Source: CALRGL01 sp964374035 (lineage in GTDB: Bacteria > Patescibacteriota > Patescibacteriia > UBA9934 > GWF2-40-263). From it: a stretch of DNA of 41,508 nt. The stretch is taken from contig CAYJWY010000005.1 of the NCBI GenBank assembly GCA_964374035.1, forward strand, positions 1 through 41,508, written 5' to 3'. Positions 7,076 through 15,050 of this stretch are shown here, piece after piece. The notes under the pieces are model-generated. The model was given only the letters and a program-made list of their open reading frames with translations, did not search any database and was not told the DNA's origin. The stretch's first letter is position 1, and the number at the start of each line of letters is the position of its first letter. The position numbers and the translations under genes are program-made.

Positions 7076-7772
7076 ACATCTCTTCTAAGAGTTCGTGCGT
7101 ACGTTGCATTAAGGCAATATTTTCAACATAGTTCATTCGAATAGGCCCAATAAGACCAATAAGACCTACTTGATTATTTGGAAACTGATACCGAACGATA
7201 ATTGCGGAGACGTGGTTTCCAAATGGTCCTTCTGAACCGATGAAAACCGTTGGTTGAATGGGCGCTTCCCTTGCGAGATTCATGGCAATGCGATCGAACG
7301 AGTCAACCAGTGTGCTGAGTGAACGGACCATCTCTACATCATCGAAGTCTGGTTTGTGAAAGAGATTCGACACACCGGCGTAGTAACTCCAGCGAGGATC
7401 CGATGCGACGATTGCCGTTTCGCCAGAGAGTTCGACGAGGCGCTGTGCGAGAAGCTTCAATGTTTCCTCAACGTGATTCTCCTCGACAGCGACACGTTTC
7501 ATCGGTTGATGTTTTGATGAGGCAACTTCGCTTTCTATCATATTACGCAAGTAATATTGATAACCTTTCTCCGTAGGAATGCGTCCGGCAGACGTGTGAG
7601 GATGTCGAATGTAACCTTCAAGTTCAAGCTGTGCCATTTCATTTCGAATCGTCGCCGACGACACACCAACGTCGTGTTCCTCAACCAAAGCATGCGAACC
7701 AATCGGCTGTGCGCTTTGAATATAATCCTCGATAATCAATCGAAGGATGTGTTCGTTGCGTTGCGTTAACAT
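7065..7772 (-). CDS. hrcA: Heat-inducible transcription repressor HrcA
   Basis: Repressor that binds CIRCE and is titrated by protein folding load, usually via GroEL. The N-terminal winged helix (SSATIRNEMAQLELEGYI and HTSAGRIPTEKGYQYY) matches HrcA well, and the C-terminus (GLIGPIRMNYVENIALM) keeps the GPxRMxY family motif. At 235 residues it is roughly 100 shorter than most HrcA proteins; the dimerisation/inserted domain region in the middle is reduced. The start codon is 8 bp from a perfect CIRCE element, so it represses itself together with grpE. Confidence 0.95.
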   Translation of the reverse strand: MLTQRNEHILRLIIEDYIQSAQPIGSHALVEEHDVGVSSATIRNEMAQLELEGYIRHPHTSAGRIPTEKGYQYYLRNMIESEVASSKHQPMKRVAVEENHVEETLKLLAQRLVELSGETAIVASDPRWSYYAGVSNLFHKPDFDDVEMVRSLSTLVDSFDRIAMNLAREAPIQPTVFIGSEGPFGNHVSAIIVRYQFPNNQVGLIGLIGPIRMNYVENIALMQRTHELLEEMYEG

Positions 7773-7779
7773 ATCTAAA

Positions 7780-7806
7780 TTAGCACTCAGTATTATAGAG
7801 TGCTAA
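7780..7806. promoter_or_regulatory. CIRCE operator (HrcA binding site)
   Basis: TTAGCACTC (7780-7788), a 9-bp spacer, and GAGTGCTAA (7798-7806): an exact match to the CIRCE consensus. It lies just upstream of hrcA and contains the -10 box of the promoter in its spacer, so repressor binding would block RNA polymerase directly. Confidence 0.97.
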
Positions 7807-7819
7807 TTTTCTTTGTCAA
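7792..7819 (-). promoter_or_regulatory. Sigma70-type promoter of hrcA-grpE
   Basis: On the minus strand a perfect -35 TTGACA (7814-7819) and a perfect -10 TATAAT (7792-7797) are 16 bp apart. The -10 occupies the spacer of CIRCE. The transcription start would fall within or just after the operator, giving a short leader before the hrcA ATG. Confidence 0.88.
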
Positions 7820-7823
7820 ATCC

Positions 7824-9308
7824 CTAAACACGAAATTGTCCCAACGCCGCATCGCGTGCGCTCTGGACAAGATCTTCTTCTTTCTGCCGCAACAAACGCT
7901 CTCGTTTTTGTTTCAATGCCATCAATCGTTTGGGTGCACCTTCCAAAATCCGTTCAAGTTGGGAGGCTCTTTTGGCATCAATCGAGCGATTCCTATACTC
8001 AGCCAGACTGATTTGCGATTCCATGTTTGCTTCCACTATTTCAAGCTCTACAATTTGTAGTTCCATGGATCTTTTTTCGTTTTTCTCTTGCACGAAATCC
8101 AGATGACTGAGTAAGGAGCTGATCTCCGCACTGACAGCCTTGAGGCGATTTTGTAAATCTTGCAGATTGACCTCGGACGAAGGATGATCAACAGGAACGG
8201 TTCCGGGTCGTTCATCTTCTTCTAGGAAAACTTCATCTTCATGCAACATCTCTGCGATGGTAAAAACCACTGCGGCGACATCATCCGCTTTCGCACGAGG
8301 ACGATTATTTAAAAAAGCAATTTCATCCGAGGCGTTTTGCAGGAGGCGTTCAGTCTCACGATCGTTTGCGGAAGACTTCAGAAGTCCTGCGATCTCCTGT
8401 TCAAAAAGGACATCCGTTAACCCATCAGATGCGAGCAATAGTCGATCACCATTTTGCAGTTTAAATTTTTGCATCCGGGCTTTCTCAAACGCTTTACCAT
8501 CGCCGACAGCACTTGTAATGATATGACGGAATCGAAAAAATTTTCGCAAATCGGCAGGAAGATGATCTACAGATGGCGCTTGTTCTATTTGCTGAAGTTG
8601 TTGTTGAAAAAGATGTTCCTTCTGAGCTCTTTGCTGTGGCGTATCTAAATCCATGTTATCCAAACCAATCTGCTTTCCTAAATCAGCCGCTACAAAACTA
8701 TCGTCCGTTGTGAGTTTGTGGAGTTTCCCATCGTGTTCTAAAAAAGCTCGGCTATCTCCAATATTCATCAAAAACAGGAGTTTATCGCCAGAGGGCATAT
8801 CTACAATTTTAGCAAGCGTCGCCGTTGTTGCAGATTCAATAAAGTCGACATTCTTTTTACGCTCGTCGCGAATCTTCTCATCTGCCAACTGAAGTGCAAG
8901 GCGCATGTGTGATTCGATCAGAACATGGATCTTCTGCTGTTTTTCTGAGAGATCGAGATGCTTGGCACGGACAATGTTACCAATCCCCCTATCGAGATTT
9001 TCACCCAGAAGCGCTTGTACCCGCCAAGCCGTTTCTCTTGATGCGAATTCTCCGGCGCCATTTTTTCCCCTCGAACCCGACACACCATCGGCAACAAGAA
9101 ATAAGCCGTGCTCCGGATCGTTAATTTTTGCATCCTCACACATCTCGTAACGTTCTGTTTCTCCACGTCCCAACCGAGAATGAATGGGTGGCTCACCCAC
9201 GTTCACTGGCTGACGTTCATAGTGATTTTCCTTTTCCAAAATTGATGCTTCCGTGGGAAACGTTACGCCACGATCTCCATCATAACCCTGTGGATTTTTT
9301 TCTGACAT
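7824..9308 (-). CDS. PP2C-family serine/threonine phosphatase with C-terminal coiled coil
   Basis: 494 residues. The PP2C domain covers about residues 40-350, with metal-binding and core motifs FLVADGVSGS, SATTATLAKI, LFLMNIGDSRAF, RLLLASDGLTDVL and KADDVAAVVF. The last 120 residues are strongly charged and heptad-like (LQDLQNRLKAVSAEISSLLSHLDF..., KQKRERLLRQKEEDL), suggesting a coiled coil. PP2C enzymes dephosphorylate Ser/Thr proteins and often oppose Hanks-type kinases; no kinase is in the window. There is no membrane segment. It stops 18 bp before the coordinates of the first CIRCE base pair's promoter region, so read-through into hrcA is possible. Confidence 0.88.
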   Translation of the reverse strand: MSEKNPQGYDGDRGVTFPTEASILEKENHYERQPVNVGEPPIHSRLGRGETERYEMCEDAKINDPEHGLFLVADGVSGSRGKNGAGEFASRETAWRVQALLGENLDRGIGNIVRAKHLDLSEKQQKIHVLIESHMRLALQLADEKIRDERKKNVDFIESATTATLAKIVDMPSGDKLLFLMNIGDSRAFLEHDGKLHKLTTDDSFVAADLGKQIGLDNMDLDTPQQRAQKEHLFQQQLQQIEQAPSVDHLPADLRKFFRFRHIITSAVGDGKAFEKARMQKFKLQNGDRLLLASDGLTDVLFEQEIAGLLKSSANDRETERLLQNASDEIAFLNNRPRAKADDVAAVVFTIAEMLHEDEVFLEEDERPGTVPVDHPSSEVNLQDLQNRLKAVSAEISSLLSHLDFVQEKNEKRSMELQIVELEIVEANMESQISLAEYRNRSIDAKRASQLERILEGAPKRLMALKQKRERLLRQKEEDLVQSARDAALGQFRV

Positions 9309-9323
9309 ACTACGTTTATCATA

Positions 9324-9357
9324 ACAAAAAACCCACCTTCACAACAGCTTGGGTGGG
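9324..9357 (-). terminator. Intrinsic terminator of the 9379-9813 gene
   Basis: On the minus strand, stem CCCACC (9352-9357) and GGTGGG (9332-9337) is followed directly by a run of six T. It lies 20 bp past the stop codon and separates this gene from the phosphatase. Confidence 0.8.
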
Positions 9358-9378
9358 CAGGACGCGTCCATGAGCGAA

Positions 9379-9813
9379 TCAATGCGATGGCAACATGGGC
9401 AGAGCGTTGTGGCCGAGCGTTGGTCTTCCTGGAATCAGGCGTGAGCTTCGTGTGGCGATGACACCCAGATTGATGCCGATCTTGAGATCGGGTGGTGTGG
9501 TCTCGTCAACAGTGATGCATTGAAACCCGTAGCACTGAATCTCGATCAAGTCATCGATTCTTTTGACACGATCAATTCGGCTCATGTATACGTACTGCTT
9601 GGTTCGATAGAAGATGCACACGTCGCGCATAAGCCAATCAAGATGGACATACACTCCGCGCACTTTGAGCACATCAAGGAAATTGGTCATCTTATTATTC
9701 TCAAAACCTTGATGACACGTGATGCGACTGAGCAAGCTCTCTTGAAACTTCGGGTGATCGAACAAACTGATGACGTCTGCCAGCTTCTCTACCGAAGACT
9801 CTACAACACTCAC
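9379..9813 (-). CDS. Hypothetical protein (orphan single-gene cassette)
   Basis: I do not recognise the family. About 144 residues, no membrane segment, mixed composition (VKVRGVYVHLDWLMRDVCIF, then RIDRVKRIDDLIEIQCYGFQ), probably a soluble alpha/beta fold. The start is set by a strong Shine-Dalgarno GGGAGG (9819-9824) five bases before GTG 9811-9813; the GTG two codons earlier overlaps that site and is less likely. It has its own promoter and terminator. The leader and start (GGAGGTGTCCGTG) are identical over 13 bases to those of the gene at 24319. The plus-strand frame over the same DNA is less convincing. Confidence 0.7.
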   Translation of the reverse strand: MSVVESSVEKLADVISLFDHPKFQESLLSRITCHQGFENNKMTNFLDVLKVRGVYVHLDWLMRDVCIFYRTKQYVYMSRIDRVKRIDDLIEIQCYGFQCITVDETTPPDLKIGINLGVIATRSSRLIPGRPTLGHNALPMLPSH

Positions 9814-9867
9814 GGACACCTCCCTATGGCAGTTCTTTAGCGTTCAACATCAAGATGCGAACATCAA

Positions 9868-9896
9868 ACGCTAACCGAAAACGGTGGATATGTCAA
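9868..9896 (-). promoter_or_regulatory. Promoter of the 9379-9813 gene
   Basis: Minus-strand TTGACA (9891-9896), 17-bp spacer, weak -10 TAGCGT (9868-9873). The leader that follows can fold into a hairpin (GTTC...GAAC) ahead of the Shine-Dalgarno. Confidence 0.5.
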
Positions 9897-9917
9897 TCTT
9901 TGACGCGAGAAATCATC

Positions 9918-9946
9918 TTGACGGAATCTCTTTTTTTCGTCATACT
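9918..9946 (+). promoter_or_regulatory. Promoter of the 9990-10472 gene
   Basis: TTGACG (9918-9923), 17-bp spacer, CATACT (9941-9946). The -35 context TTGACGGAATC recurs upstream of the 19717-20346 gene. Confidence 0.6.
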
Positions 9947-9989
9947 CTTGTTTGTTGTTCGTGTTTGAATCGTTCATAGAGGAGAACCA

Positions 9990-10472
9990 ATGGAACACGT
10001 GAGGAAACGCATCTGCTCCTGGGGTCGGTGTATGAACAAGCATTCGATCTTGGAAAAAGACTGCGGCGCCATGCACACGCTCGTGATCGCGGATGACCAA
10101 ACCATCGTGTGTGACGGCTTGACGGCCGCCATGTACTTCATCGAGACTATCAAGAAAGATCTGCCCTCATCCAAGTATTACTTCGAACAGGCGAACCGGC
10201 TCACGGTCAATGAACCGCGCGCGTTCAGGGCAACAGCCACCATCGTACTTGTCACCAACCGTGACAACATGCCAGAGATCATCAAGTACGCGCGAAACAT
10301 GAGCGTCAAGACACTCATCGTTGATCTGAGCGGCGACACGTCAATCGCTGTGACACTCGCGGATACCCTGCCAGGCTTCAAGATCGCCAGGCGCCTGGGT
10401 GAGGCTCGCGATCGTCTCAAAAACTTTCTGTCCTGGTCAGATCACCAGATTCCTGCCAACCTCAACGCGTGA
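9990..10472 (+). CDS. Hypothetical protein (orphan single-gene cassette)
   Basis: 160 residues, family not recognised. A Shine-Dalgarno GAGGAG ends six bases before ATG 9990. The protein has three cysteines in its first 25 residues (CSWGRC, DCGAMHT), then alternating strands and helices: HTLVIADDQTIVCDGLTAAM, ATIVLVTNRDN, VKTLIVDLSGDTS, which could be a Rossmann-like or receiver-like fold (LVIADDQ resembles the start of a response-regulator receiver). This likeness is weak and I make no functional call. It is flanked by its own promoter and terminator and faces away from the gene at 9813. Confidence 0.7.
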   Translation: MEHVRKRICSWGRCMNKHSILEKDCGAMHTLVIADDQTIVCDGLTAAMYFIETIKKDLPSSKYYFEQANRLTVNEPRAFRATATIVLVTNRDNMPEIIKYARNMSVKTLIVDLSGDTSIAVTLADTLPGFKIARRLGEARDRLKNFLSWSDHQIPANLNA

Positions 10473-10483
10473 CCACTCCTTCT

Positions 10484-10509
10484 GACCTCGCACACAGCGG
10501 GGTCTTTTT
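10484..10509. terminator. Intrinsic terminator after the 9990-10472 gene
   Basis: Stem GACCTCGC (10484-10491), loop ACACA, stem GCGGGGTC (10497-10504), then five T. It lies between convergent genes. Confidence 0.85.
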
Positions 10510-10510
10510 A

Positions 10511-12205
10511 TTATGTCGTATGTGTACGACGTTGCTGAGCTGGTTTCAAGACAGCATGTTCGATCATCTTCCAAGAACGCTTTGATGCCTTGTGTGTTTT
10601 CAACATTTCCGAGAATTTTTTTCCACTGAGAACACTTGGAACAATCACATACGTCGCACCGAGTTCGTAGGCTAGACGGGCCTCATCGAGCGTATGCACG
10701 CTCACAACCACGGTTCCGCGAAAATTGTTTGAGGAGAGAAAACCGAGGATGGAAGAACTGATGGTGAAGTCTGGAATCGTTGAAATGAGCAAATGCGACT
10801 TGTGCGCTTGAATCTCATCAAGGAAGGCCTCGTCGCCGGCATCACCATAGATATTAGGAATCCCCTTCTCGTTGAGGTGGCGAGAAACTGCGGGATCGAA
10901 ATCCACGACAACGTAGGAATGTTTCATCTGTTGCACAACCTTCAGTAAGTCTGACCCGCTTTCGTGACAGCCAAACAAAATCGTATGCTTGGCTTCAAAG
11001 TGCATTTCCTTTTCTATATCCAGGATGATTTTTGGTTCGAATAATTTAAACATCCAAGACACATGATTGTAAATGCGTTCATTGTGCTGAATTAAAAATG
11101 AACTGCCAGAAATCGTCGCAATACCAACGATGGTCACCAGTGCCAGGATGGATGGATCAAGGTGTCCGGCGCCGATTCCCGCGACAATAATAATGAATGA
11201 AAACTCAGAAATTTGCGCAACGGTCGTTCCTGCAAGGAAACCTGTGCGCGGATGATACCCGAGCGAACGCATGATAAACAAGACAATCAACGGATTGCCG
11301 ATCAAGACATAGAGCGCGAAAATAATCACCGGAAGAATCATCTCTTGAATGTCACCAATGCCCAGATGCGTTCCAAGTACAATAAAAAACATGATCAGAA
11401 AAAAGTCACGAAGCGGTCGAATGCGCGCGTTGATTTCTTGGACGTAGACACTTGTTGAAAGCGTGATGCCGGCGATGAGTGCACCAACCTCGATGCCGAA
11501 GCCAAAAAAGACGAGTATGGTTGCAACAAGGAAACACCAGGCAATGGAAAAAACGAAAAGAAGTTCCTGAGACTTTGCGACATATCGCAAAACATGTGGA
11601 AGAATCTTTGTCGAGAGGAACCAGAAAAGTGGAACAATAATAACACTCTTGATGATCGTGCTAACGAAAATTTGTTGAAGAGACTGTCCGGACTGAATAC
11701 CGCTCAACGCAAGTAAAATAAACATGGCAATGAAGTCTTGCACGAGAAGGAATCCCACACTGATACGCCCGTAAAGCGTGTCGAGATCCTCTTTATCCAT
11801 CAACAACTTTACGATGATGATCGTGCTTGAAAACGCAAGCGCGATTGCAATATAGGCACTTGTGATCGCATCAAAACCTAGGGCGATGCCAATAAAAAAA
11901 CCTCCCACGGACGTGAATAACACTTGCCCAACACCCGTGGCAAGCGCAATGCCACCAACATCTTTGACGCTCTTCCAGTTCAGGCCAAGTCCAACGGTAA
12001 ACAACAAAAACGCCACACCAATCTGCGACATGGTTGCAAAAATTTCCGTATTTTGCGTCAGCGATAAGACGGAAGGACCGGCAAGAATTCCCGTGAGAAT
12101 ATAGGCAATGATGAGCGGCTGACGCAGTCGATAAAGAATCATTGAAAACGCCGCGGCGATAATCAAGATGATTCCCACTTCAAAAAATATTTCCTCCAGA
12201 GGCAT
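10511..12205 (-). CDS. CPA2-family cation:proton antiporter with RCK domain
   Basis: 564 residues. About the first 375 form 11-12 membrane helices with the CPA2/KefB features (YILTGILAGPSVL, FLLFTVGLGLNW, ALAFSSTIIIVKLL, GFLLVQDFIAMFIL, EVGALIAGITLS). A TrkA-N/RCK nucleotide-binding domain follows (HTILFGCHESGSDLL, SYVVVDFDPA, NIYGDAGDEAFLDEI). Such proteins exchange Na+ or K+ for protons in the cytoplasmic membrane, with gating by NAD(H) or similar ligand at the RCK domain. The Rossmann motif here is GCHESG rather than GxGxxG. No TrkA-C domain follows. No clear Shine-Dalgarno. The ion cannot be told from sequence. Confidence 0.92.
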   Translation of the reverse strand: MPLEEIFFEVGIILIIAAAFSMILYRLRQPLIIAYILTGILAGPSVLSLTQNTEIFATMSQIGVAFLLFTVGLGLNWKSVKDVGGIALATGVGQVLFTSVGGFFIGIALGFDAITSAYIAIALAFSSTIIIVKLLMDKEDLDTLYGRISVGFLLVQDFIAMFILLALSGIQSGQSLQQIFVSTIIKSVIIVPLFWFLSTKILPHVLRYVAKSQELLFVFSIAWCFLVATILVFFGFGIEVGALIAGITLSTSVYVQEINARIRPLRDFFLIMFFIVLGTHLGIGDIQEMILPVIIFALYVLIGNPLIVLFIMRSLGYHPRTGFLAGTTVAQISEFSFIIIVAGIGAGHLDPSILALVTIVGIATISGSSFLIQHNERIYNHVSWMFKLFEPKIILDIEKEMHFEAKHTILFGCHESGSDLLKVVQQMKHSYVVVDFDPAVSRHLNEKGIPNIYGDAGDEAFLDEIQAHKSHLLISTIPDFTISSSILGFLSSNNFRGTVVVSVHTLDEARLAYELGATYVIVPSVLSGKKFSEMLKTHKASKRSWKMIEHAVLKPAQQRRTHTT

Positions 12206-12237
12206 GTAGAGAAATTATAACAAGGAATCGTTCAAAC

Positions 12238-12260
12238 AAAAACACCCAGCGCGAGCTGAG
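12238..12260 (-). terminator. Terminator of tRNA-Glu
   Basis: On the minus strand, stem CTCAGC (12255-12260) pairs with GCTGGG (12245-12250), one G-U, followed by GTGTTTTTG. It lies about 10 bases past the CCA end of the tRNA. Confidence 0.65.
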
Positions 12261-12268
12261 CATTTTTG

Positions 12269-12343
12269 TGGTGACCCCACGGGGAATTGAACCCCGATTT
12301 GCAGGATGAGAACCTGCCGTCCTAACCACTAGACGATGGGGCC
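12269..12343 (-). tRNA. tRNA-Glu (CTC)
   Basis: Acceptor stem GGCCCCA/TGGGGTC, D loop with AGTGGTTAGGAC, anticodon arm GCAGG-TTCTCAT-CCTGC giving anticodon CTC (reads GAG), T arm CGGGG-TTCAATT-CCCCG. The CCA end is encoded (12269-12271). It has its own promoter and terminator. Confidence 0.95.
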
Positions 12344-12363
12344 GTACAAACAAGAACGGCGAT

Positions 12364-12392
12364 ATCGTACGACGAATCGGGTGTTGCGTCAA
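12364..12392 (-). promoter_or_regulatory. Promoter of tRNA-Glu
   Basis: Minus-strand TTGACG (12387-12392), 17-bp spacer, TACGAT (12364-12369), about 20 bases before the 5' end of the tRNA. It is back to back with the promoter at 12405. Confidence 0.65.
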
Positions 12393-12404
12393 TCAGCGAT
12401 TTGA

Positions 12405-12433
12405 TTGACAATTCCCCTTTGTTGTGCTATTTT
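12405..12433 (+). promoter_or_regulatory. Promoter of the 12489-13076 gene
   Basis: Perfect TTGACA (12405-12410), 17-bp spacer, TATTTT (12428-12433). The upstream context TTTGATTGACAA is shared with the promoter at 24218. The predicted RNA 5' end starts at a hairpin (12441-12459). Confidence 0.75.
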
Positions 12434-12488
12434 ATTGCTTCATGTTCACGGTGAGCATGATAGATGAACCCCAACGGAAAGGTCTGAC

Positions 12489-13076
12489 ATGCGTCTCAGT
12501 TACGCTCCCAACATCGCGCCTTTGGCGGCAAACAATCCGCTTTTCGCGAAGGTTCTCGACGTTTCCGCCTTCAAGAAAGTCGTCTTGCAACGCGTCACCG
12601 ACGCGATCGCAACGCAGATGGCCGACGAGGACGGCGAGTGGCACGTCAACTTGGGCAATGACGCCCTGCCGCTCGTCTCGAGTGGCATCGGAAAAATCCA
12701 TGGACACAAATCCACGGACTACGTCGTGCACATGCACCGGGGACGGCCGCGTGTGTTTCTCAAGCGTGAGTTCGCGCTTCCGCCGGAGAAGTGCTTCGTG
12801 ACGGTCGTCAGCACGGAAACGTATTTCCAGAACGTCGAGATGTTCGACGATCTGGATGCCGCACTCACGAAAAAGGATCTCGAAGAGTTCACCCACGTGG
12901 TGGTCTCCGTACGCATTCACGCGGGACCCGTCGGCATCGGGATCTGGACTCGTCCCGAACAGTTCATCGCTCTCCTCGCCAAGTACGTCGGCGATCCCGA
13001 GAAGGCGATGCGCGCCTGCAACGAGGCTTGGCGCATCGACACCTACTGGCGCGACTTCATCGAGGTCGCAGACTGA
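12489..13076 (+). CDS. Hypothetical protein (orphan single-gene cassette)
   Basis: 195 residues, family not recognised, no membrane segment or known motif. It has several strand-like runs (STDYVVHMHRGRPRVFL, KCFVTVVSTETYFQ, THVVVSVRIHAGPVGIGIW) and a helical C-terminus. The start follows GGAAAGG by six bases, a good Shine-Dalgarno. G+C and the preference for GAC, GTC and CGC codons look higher than in the flanking core genes. It is a single gene between its own promoter (12405) and terminator (13106). Confidence 0.72.
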   Translation: MRLSYAPNIAPLAANNPLFAKVLDVSAFKKVVLQRVTDAIATQMADEDGEWHVNLGNDALPLVSSGIGKIHGHKSTDYVVHMHRGRPRVFLKREFALPPEKCFVTVVSTETYFQNVEMFDDLDAALTKKDLEEFTHVVVSVRIHAGPVGIGIWTRPEQFIALLAKYVGDPEKAMRACNEAWRIDTYWRDFIEVAD

Positions 13077-13105
13077 TCCTTCATCAAGCACGCACGAAAC
13101 CCCTC

Positions 13106-13132
13106 AGACCACCTCTCTACGGTGGTCTTTTT
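13106..13132 (+). terminator. Intrinsic terminator after the 12489-13076 gene
   Basis: Stem AGACCACC (13106-13113), loop TCTCTAC, stem GGTGGTCT (13121-13128), T run. A second, decayed copy (CACACCTCTCTACGGTGGTC followed by TTTTC) lies at about 13212-13236. Confidence 0.9.
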
Positions 13133-13259
13133 CATTAACAATAATGGGTGTCTGGGTGTTATAGGGTAATCGCTACTCTTGTTCCCTTAACCCCGACCTG
13201 ACCCCACTGCGCACACCTCTCTACGGTGGTCTTTTCTTTATTCCCCGTCCCGCTATCAG
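13133..13259. repeat. Intergenic stretch with a decayed terminator copy and a TTAACCCC repeat
   Basis: Between two genes this stretch holds CCCTTAACCCCGACCTGACC followed by CCACTGCG, which recurs in diverged form at about 14850 and 14965-15010, and then the second copy of the 13106 terminator loop. The piece looks like duplicated 3'-end sequence. No gene is seen. Confidence 0.6.
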
Positions 13260-13262
13260 GTG

Positions 13263-13268
13263 TATACT
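13263..13268 (+). promoter_or_regulatory. -10 element close to the start of the J-domain gene
   Basis: TATACT ends nine bases before ATG 13278, so the transcript would start within about three bases of the start codon. No good -35 is seen. Confidence 0.45.
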
Positions 13269-13277
13269 ATCTACACT

Positions 13278-14765
13278 ATGAAATCACGACATGAACTCAT
13301 GTTCGATCCCACGGCGTCGAGCGATCCTACGGAGCAGAAAACATCGATTGCTTCGCTGGAAGAGGTTCGACCACAACCACTGGAAGGTGAACAGGCCTCG
13401 CGGCTTCGAGAGCAACTGCTTGAAGCGCTTCATATTCCCGCGAAACTTCCCAAGAACCCTTCGAGCGGTAAACGCGACGACTGGCGACGTAAAGATGCAC
13501 AGCGTGGCGAGAAGTCCATTCGGGAATCGAAAAAAAATCTTTCAAAGGAAAAGGTCGTTTGGAATGCGTTGAATATTGACGGCGCGAAATTGTTCATGGA
13601 GATGACACAACACAGTTCAGAAAATCTGCGACCCATCGGCCAAGAAGGCCATCGCTATCTCTACTCAAGTTGGACGCGCGAACATCAGGGAGACACTGTC
13701 TCTGTTTTGGTGAAACCATCGGACGATGAGACACATCTTGTTGCAACCTTGCACATGCGAGATATTGTCTCTGCGTCGAATAAACTTTCCACGTACGATG
13801 AAGAATCGATCGTAAAGCTGTTGCAAGAACTTTTTCAAATGGATGATTTACGTGTTCAAATCGAACATCATCGAATGGGTGAAATGCGCATGTACGGTGC
13901 TCCGGCCGCCATACGAACCGTCACGGTCTCTGCGCCGCTGGGAAATCGCGAGCGCTCGTTTGCGTTGTATCAAACGTTTGAGATCGCAAAGGGGCTTGCG
14001 CGTGGGCTTCAAGAAGAAACAACACAACGTGCACTTCGCGTGACAACGGTTGCAACAGGACGCAAGGCGGAGAATCCTTTTGCGTATGACGAGTCAACGT
14101 TTCTCTATGAAAAAGTTCATCGTATCACCGTCGATTCCGTCGCGAAGCATTTGCGAGCGCATCCAACGCTTGTGCGTGCTGTTTCAGAAGTGAATGCCAT
14201 CGTCCTGCATGATCGCGTGATTCCAACCATCACCATTGAAAAGAAGGGGAGCTTCTTTGGGCGACCGGTCATGGACAAAGAAACGGTTCAACTTGAGCCT
14301 ATTTTTTTAGATCGACCAATCGAGGAACTACGAATCAAGACCTTAAACATCGGTGAGAGAGAAGCAAAAAAAGTGGTCGAATTACCGGACGGCTACGAAA
14401 TCGACATCTCAGCGCCATTCTACTCGTCCGGCGATGAGGTGCAATGGGAGATGTCGGAAGAATTGAAGAAACAATTTCCCGATCTCTTTACAAAAAAAGA
14501 GCCGCGAGAAACCGCAAGCTATCACGACAGTCAGAAGGTTCTGGGAAGTCTAAAACTCCTCGAGGTCTCACTGTCTGATTTCGACGACAAGTCGTCGGAC
14601 GAGCAAAAAGATTTCCTCAAACAAGCCTATCGCAAACTCTCGTTCAAATGGCACCCTGATCGAAACGAGAACAGCGTGGAGTCGCAAGAAAAGATGAAGG
14701 AGATCACCACGGCGTATCGCGTCCTTATCAAAGAGGGCGGCCTGGATATGGTTGATGACTTATAA
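13278..14765 (+). CDS. Protein with C-terminal J domain
   Basis: 495 residues. Only the last 70 are recognisable: a J domain with the sequence FLKQAYRKLSFKWHPDRNEN, including the HPD tripeptide needed to stimulate Hsp70, then MKEITTAYRVL. The first 420 residues match no family I know; they contain charged N-terminal 100 residues and a middle part of beta/alpha character with no membrane span or signal peptide. The J domain at the C-terminus and the lack of G/F and zinc regions make this a class III type co-chaperone, presumably tying DnaK to a special client. I prefer the ATG at 13278 over the GTG at 13260, which lies in the probable -10 box. No Shine-Dalgarno. Confidence 0.8.
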   Translation: MKSRHELMFDPTASSDPTEQKTSIASLEEVRPQPLEGEQASRLREQLLEALHIPAKLPKNPSSGKRDDWRRKDAQRGEKSIRESKKNLSKEKVVWNALNIDGAKLFMEMTQHSSENLRPIGQEGHRYLYSSWTREHQGDTVSVLVKPSDDETHLVATLHMRDIVSASNKLSTYDEESIVKLLQELFQMDDLRVQIEHHRMGEMRMYGAPAAIRTVTVSAPLGNRERSFALYQTFEIAKGLARGLQEETTQRALRVTTVATGRKAENPFAYDESTFLYEKVHRITVDSVAKHLRAHPTLVRAVSEVNAIVLHDRVIPTITIEKKGSFFGRPVMDKETVQLEPIFLDRPIEELRIKTLNIGEREAKKVVELPDGYEIDISAPFYSSGDEVQWEMSEELKKQFPDLFTKKEPRETASYHDSQKVLGSLKLLEVSLSDFDDKSSDEQKDFLKQAYRKLSFKWHPDRNENSVESQEKMKEITTAYRVLIKEGGLDMVDDL

Positions 14766-14885
14766 TGCAAGATTCAATAGACAATGATTGGGGTCAGGTT
14801 GGGATAGGGGAATAACAAAGCTAGATTCCCGTATACAAACATTAACCCACTGCGTATTAAATCAAAAAAGCACAATATTTCGCCG

Positions 14886-14895
14886 NNNNNNNNNN
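14886..14895. other. Assembly gap (10 N)
   Basis: Ten N inside a repeated terminator-like sequence; the true length is unknown. Confidence 0.95.
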
Positions 14896-15018
14896 GGAGG
14901 CACTATAGATGGTTGCTCCGGAAACACTTAAAAACAAAATTTTTGGTGTATTGTTGGAATCCGTTAACCCCAACCCTCTATTCCCTCACCAACACCCCAC
15001 CCCACTGCGTATTCAAGC

Positions 15019-15050
15019 AAAAACGCACAAGCTTTCGCCCGTGCGTTTTT
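15019..15050. terminator. Bidirectional terminator
   Basis: AAAAACGCAC (15019-15028) and GTGCGTTTTT (15041-15050) with a 12-base loop. T runs exist on both strands, and it ends the minus-strand zinc-ribbon gene three bases away. Confidence 0.85.

Noticed and set aside
9520..9840. Plus-strand frame opposite 9379-9813
   Set aside because: No Shine-Dalgarno, while the minus-strand gene has a strong one, plus a promoter and a terminator.
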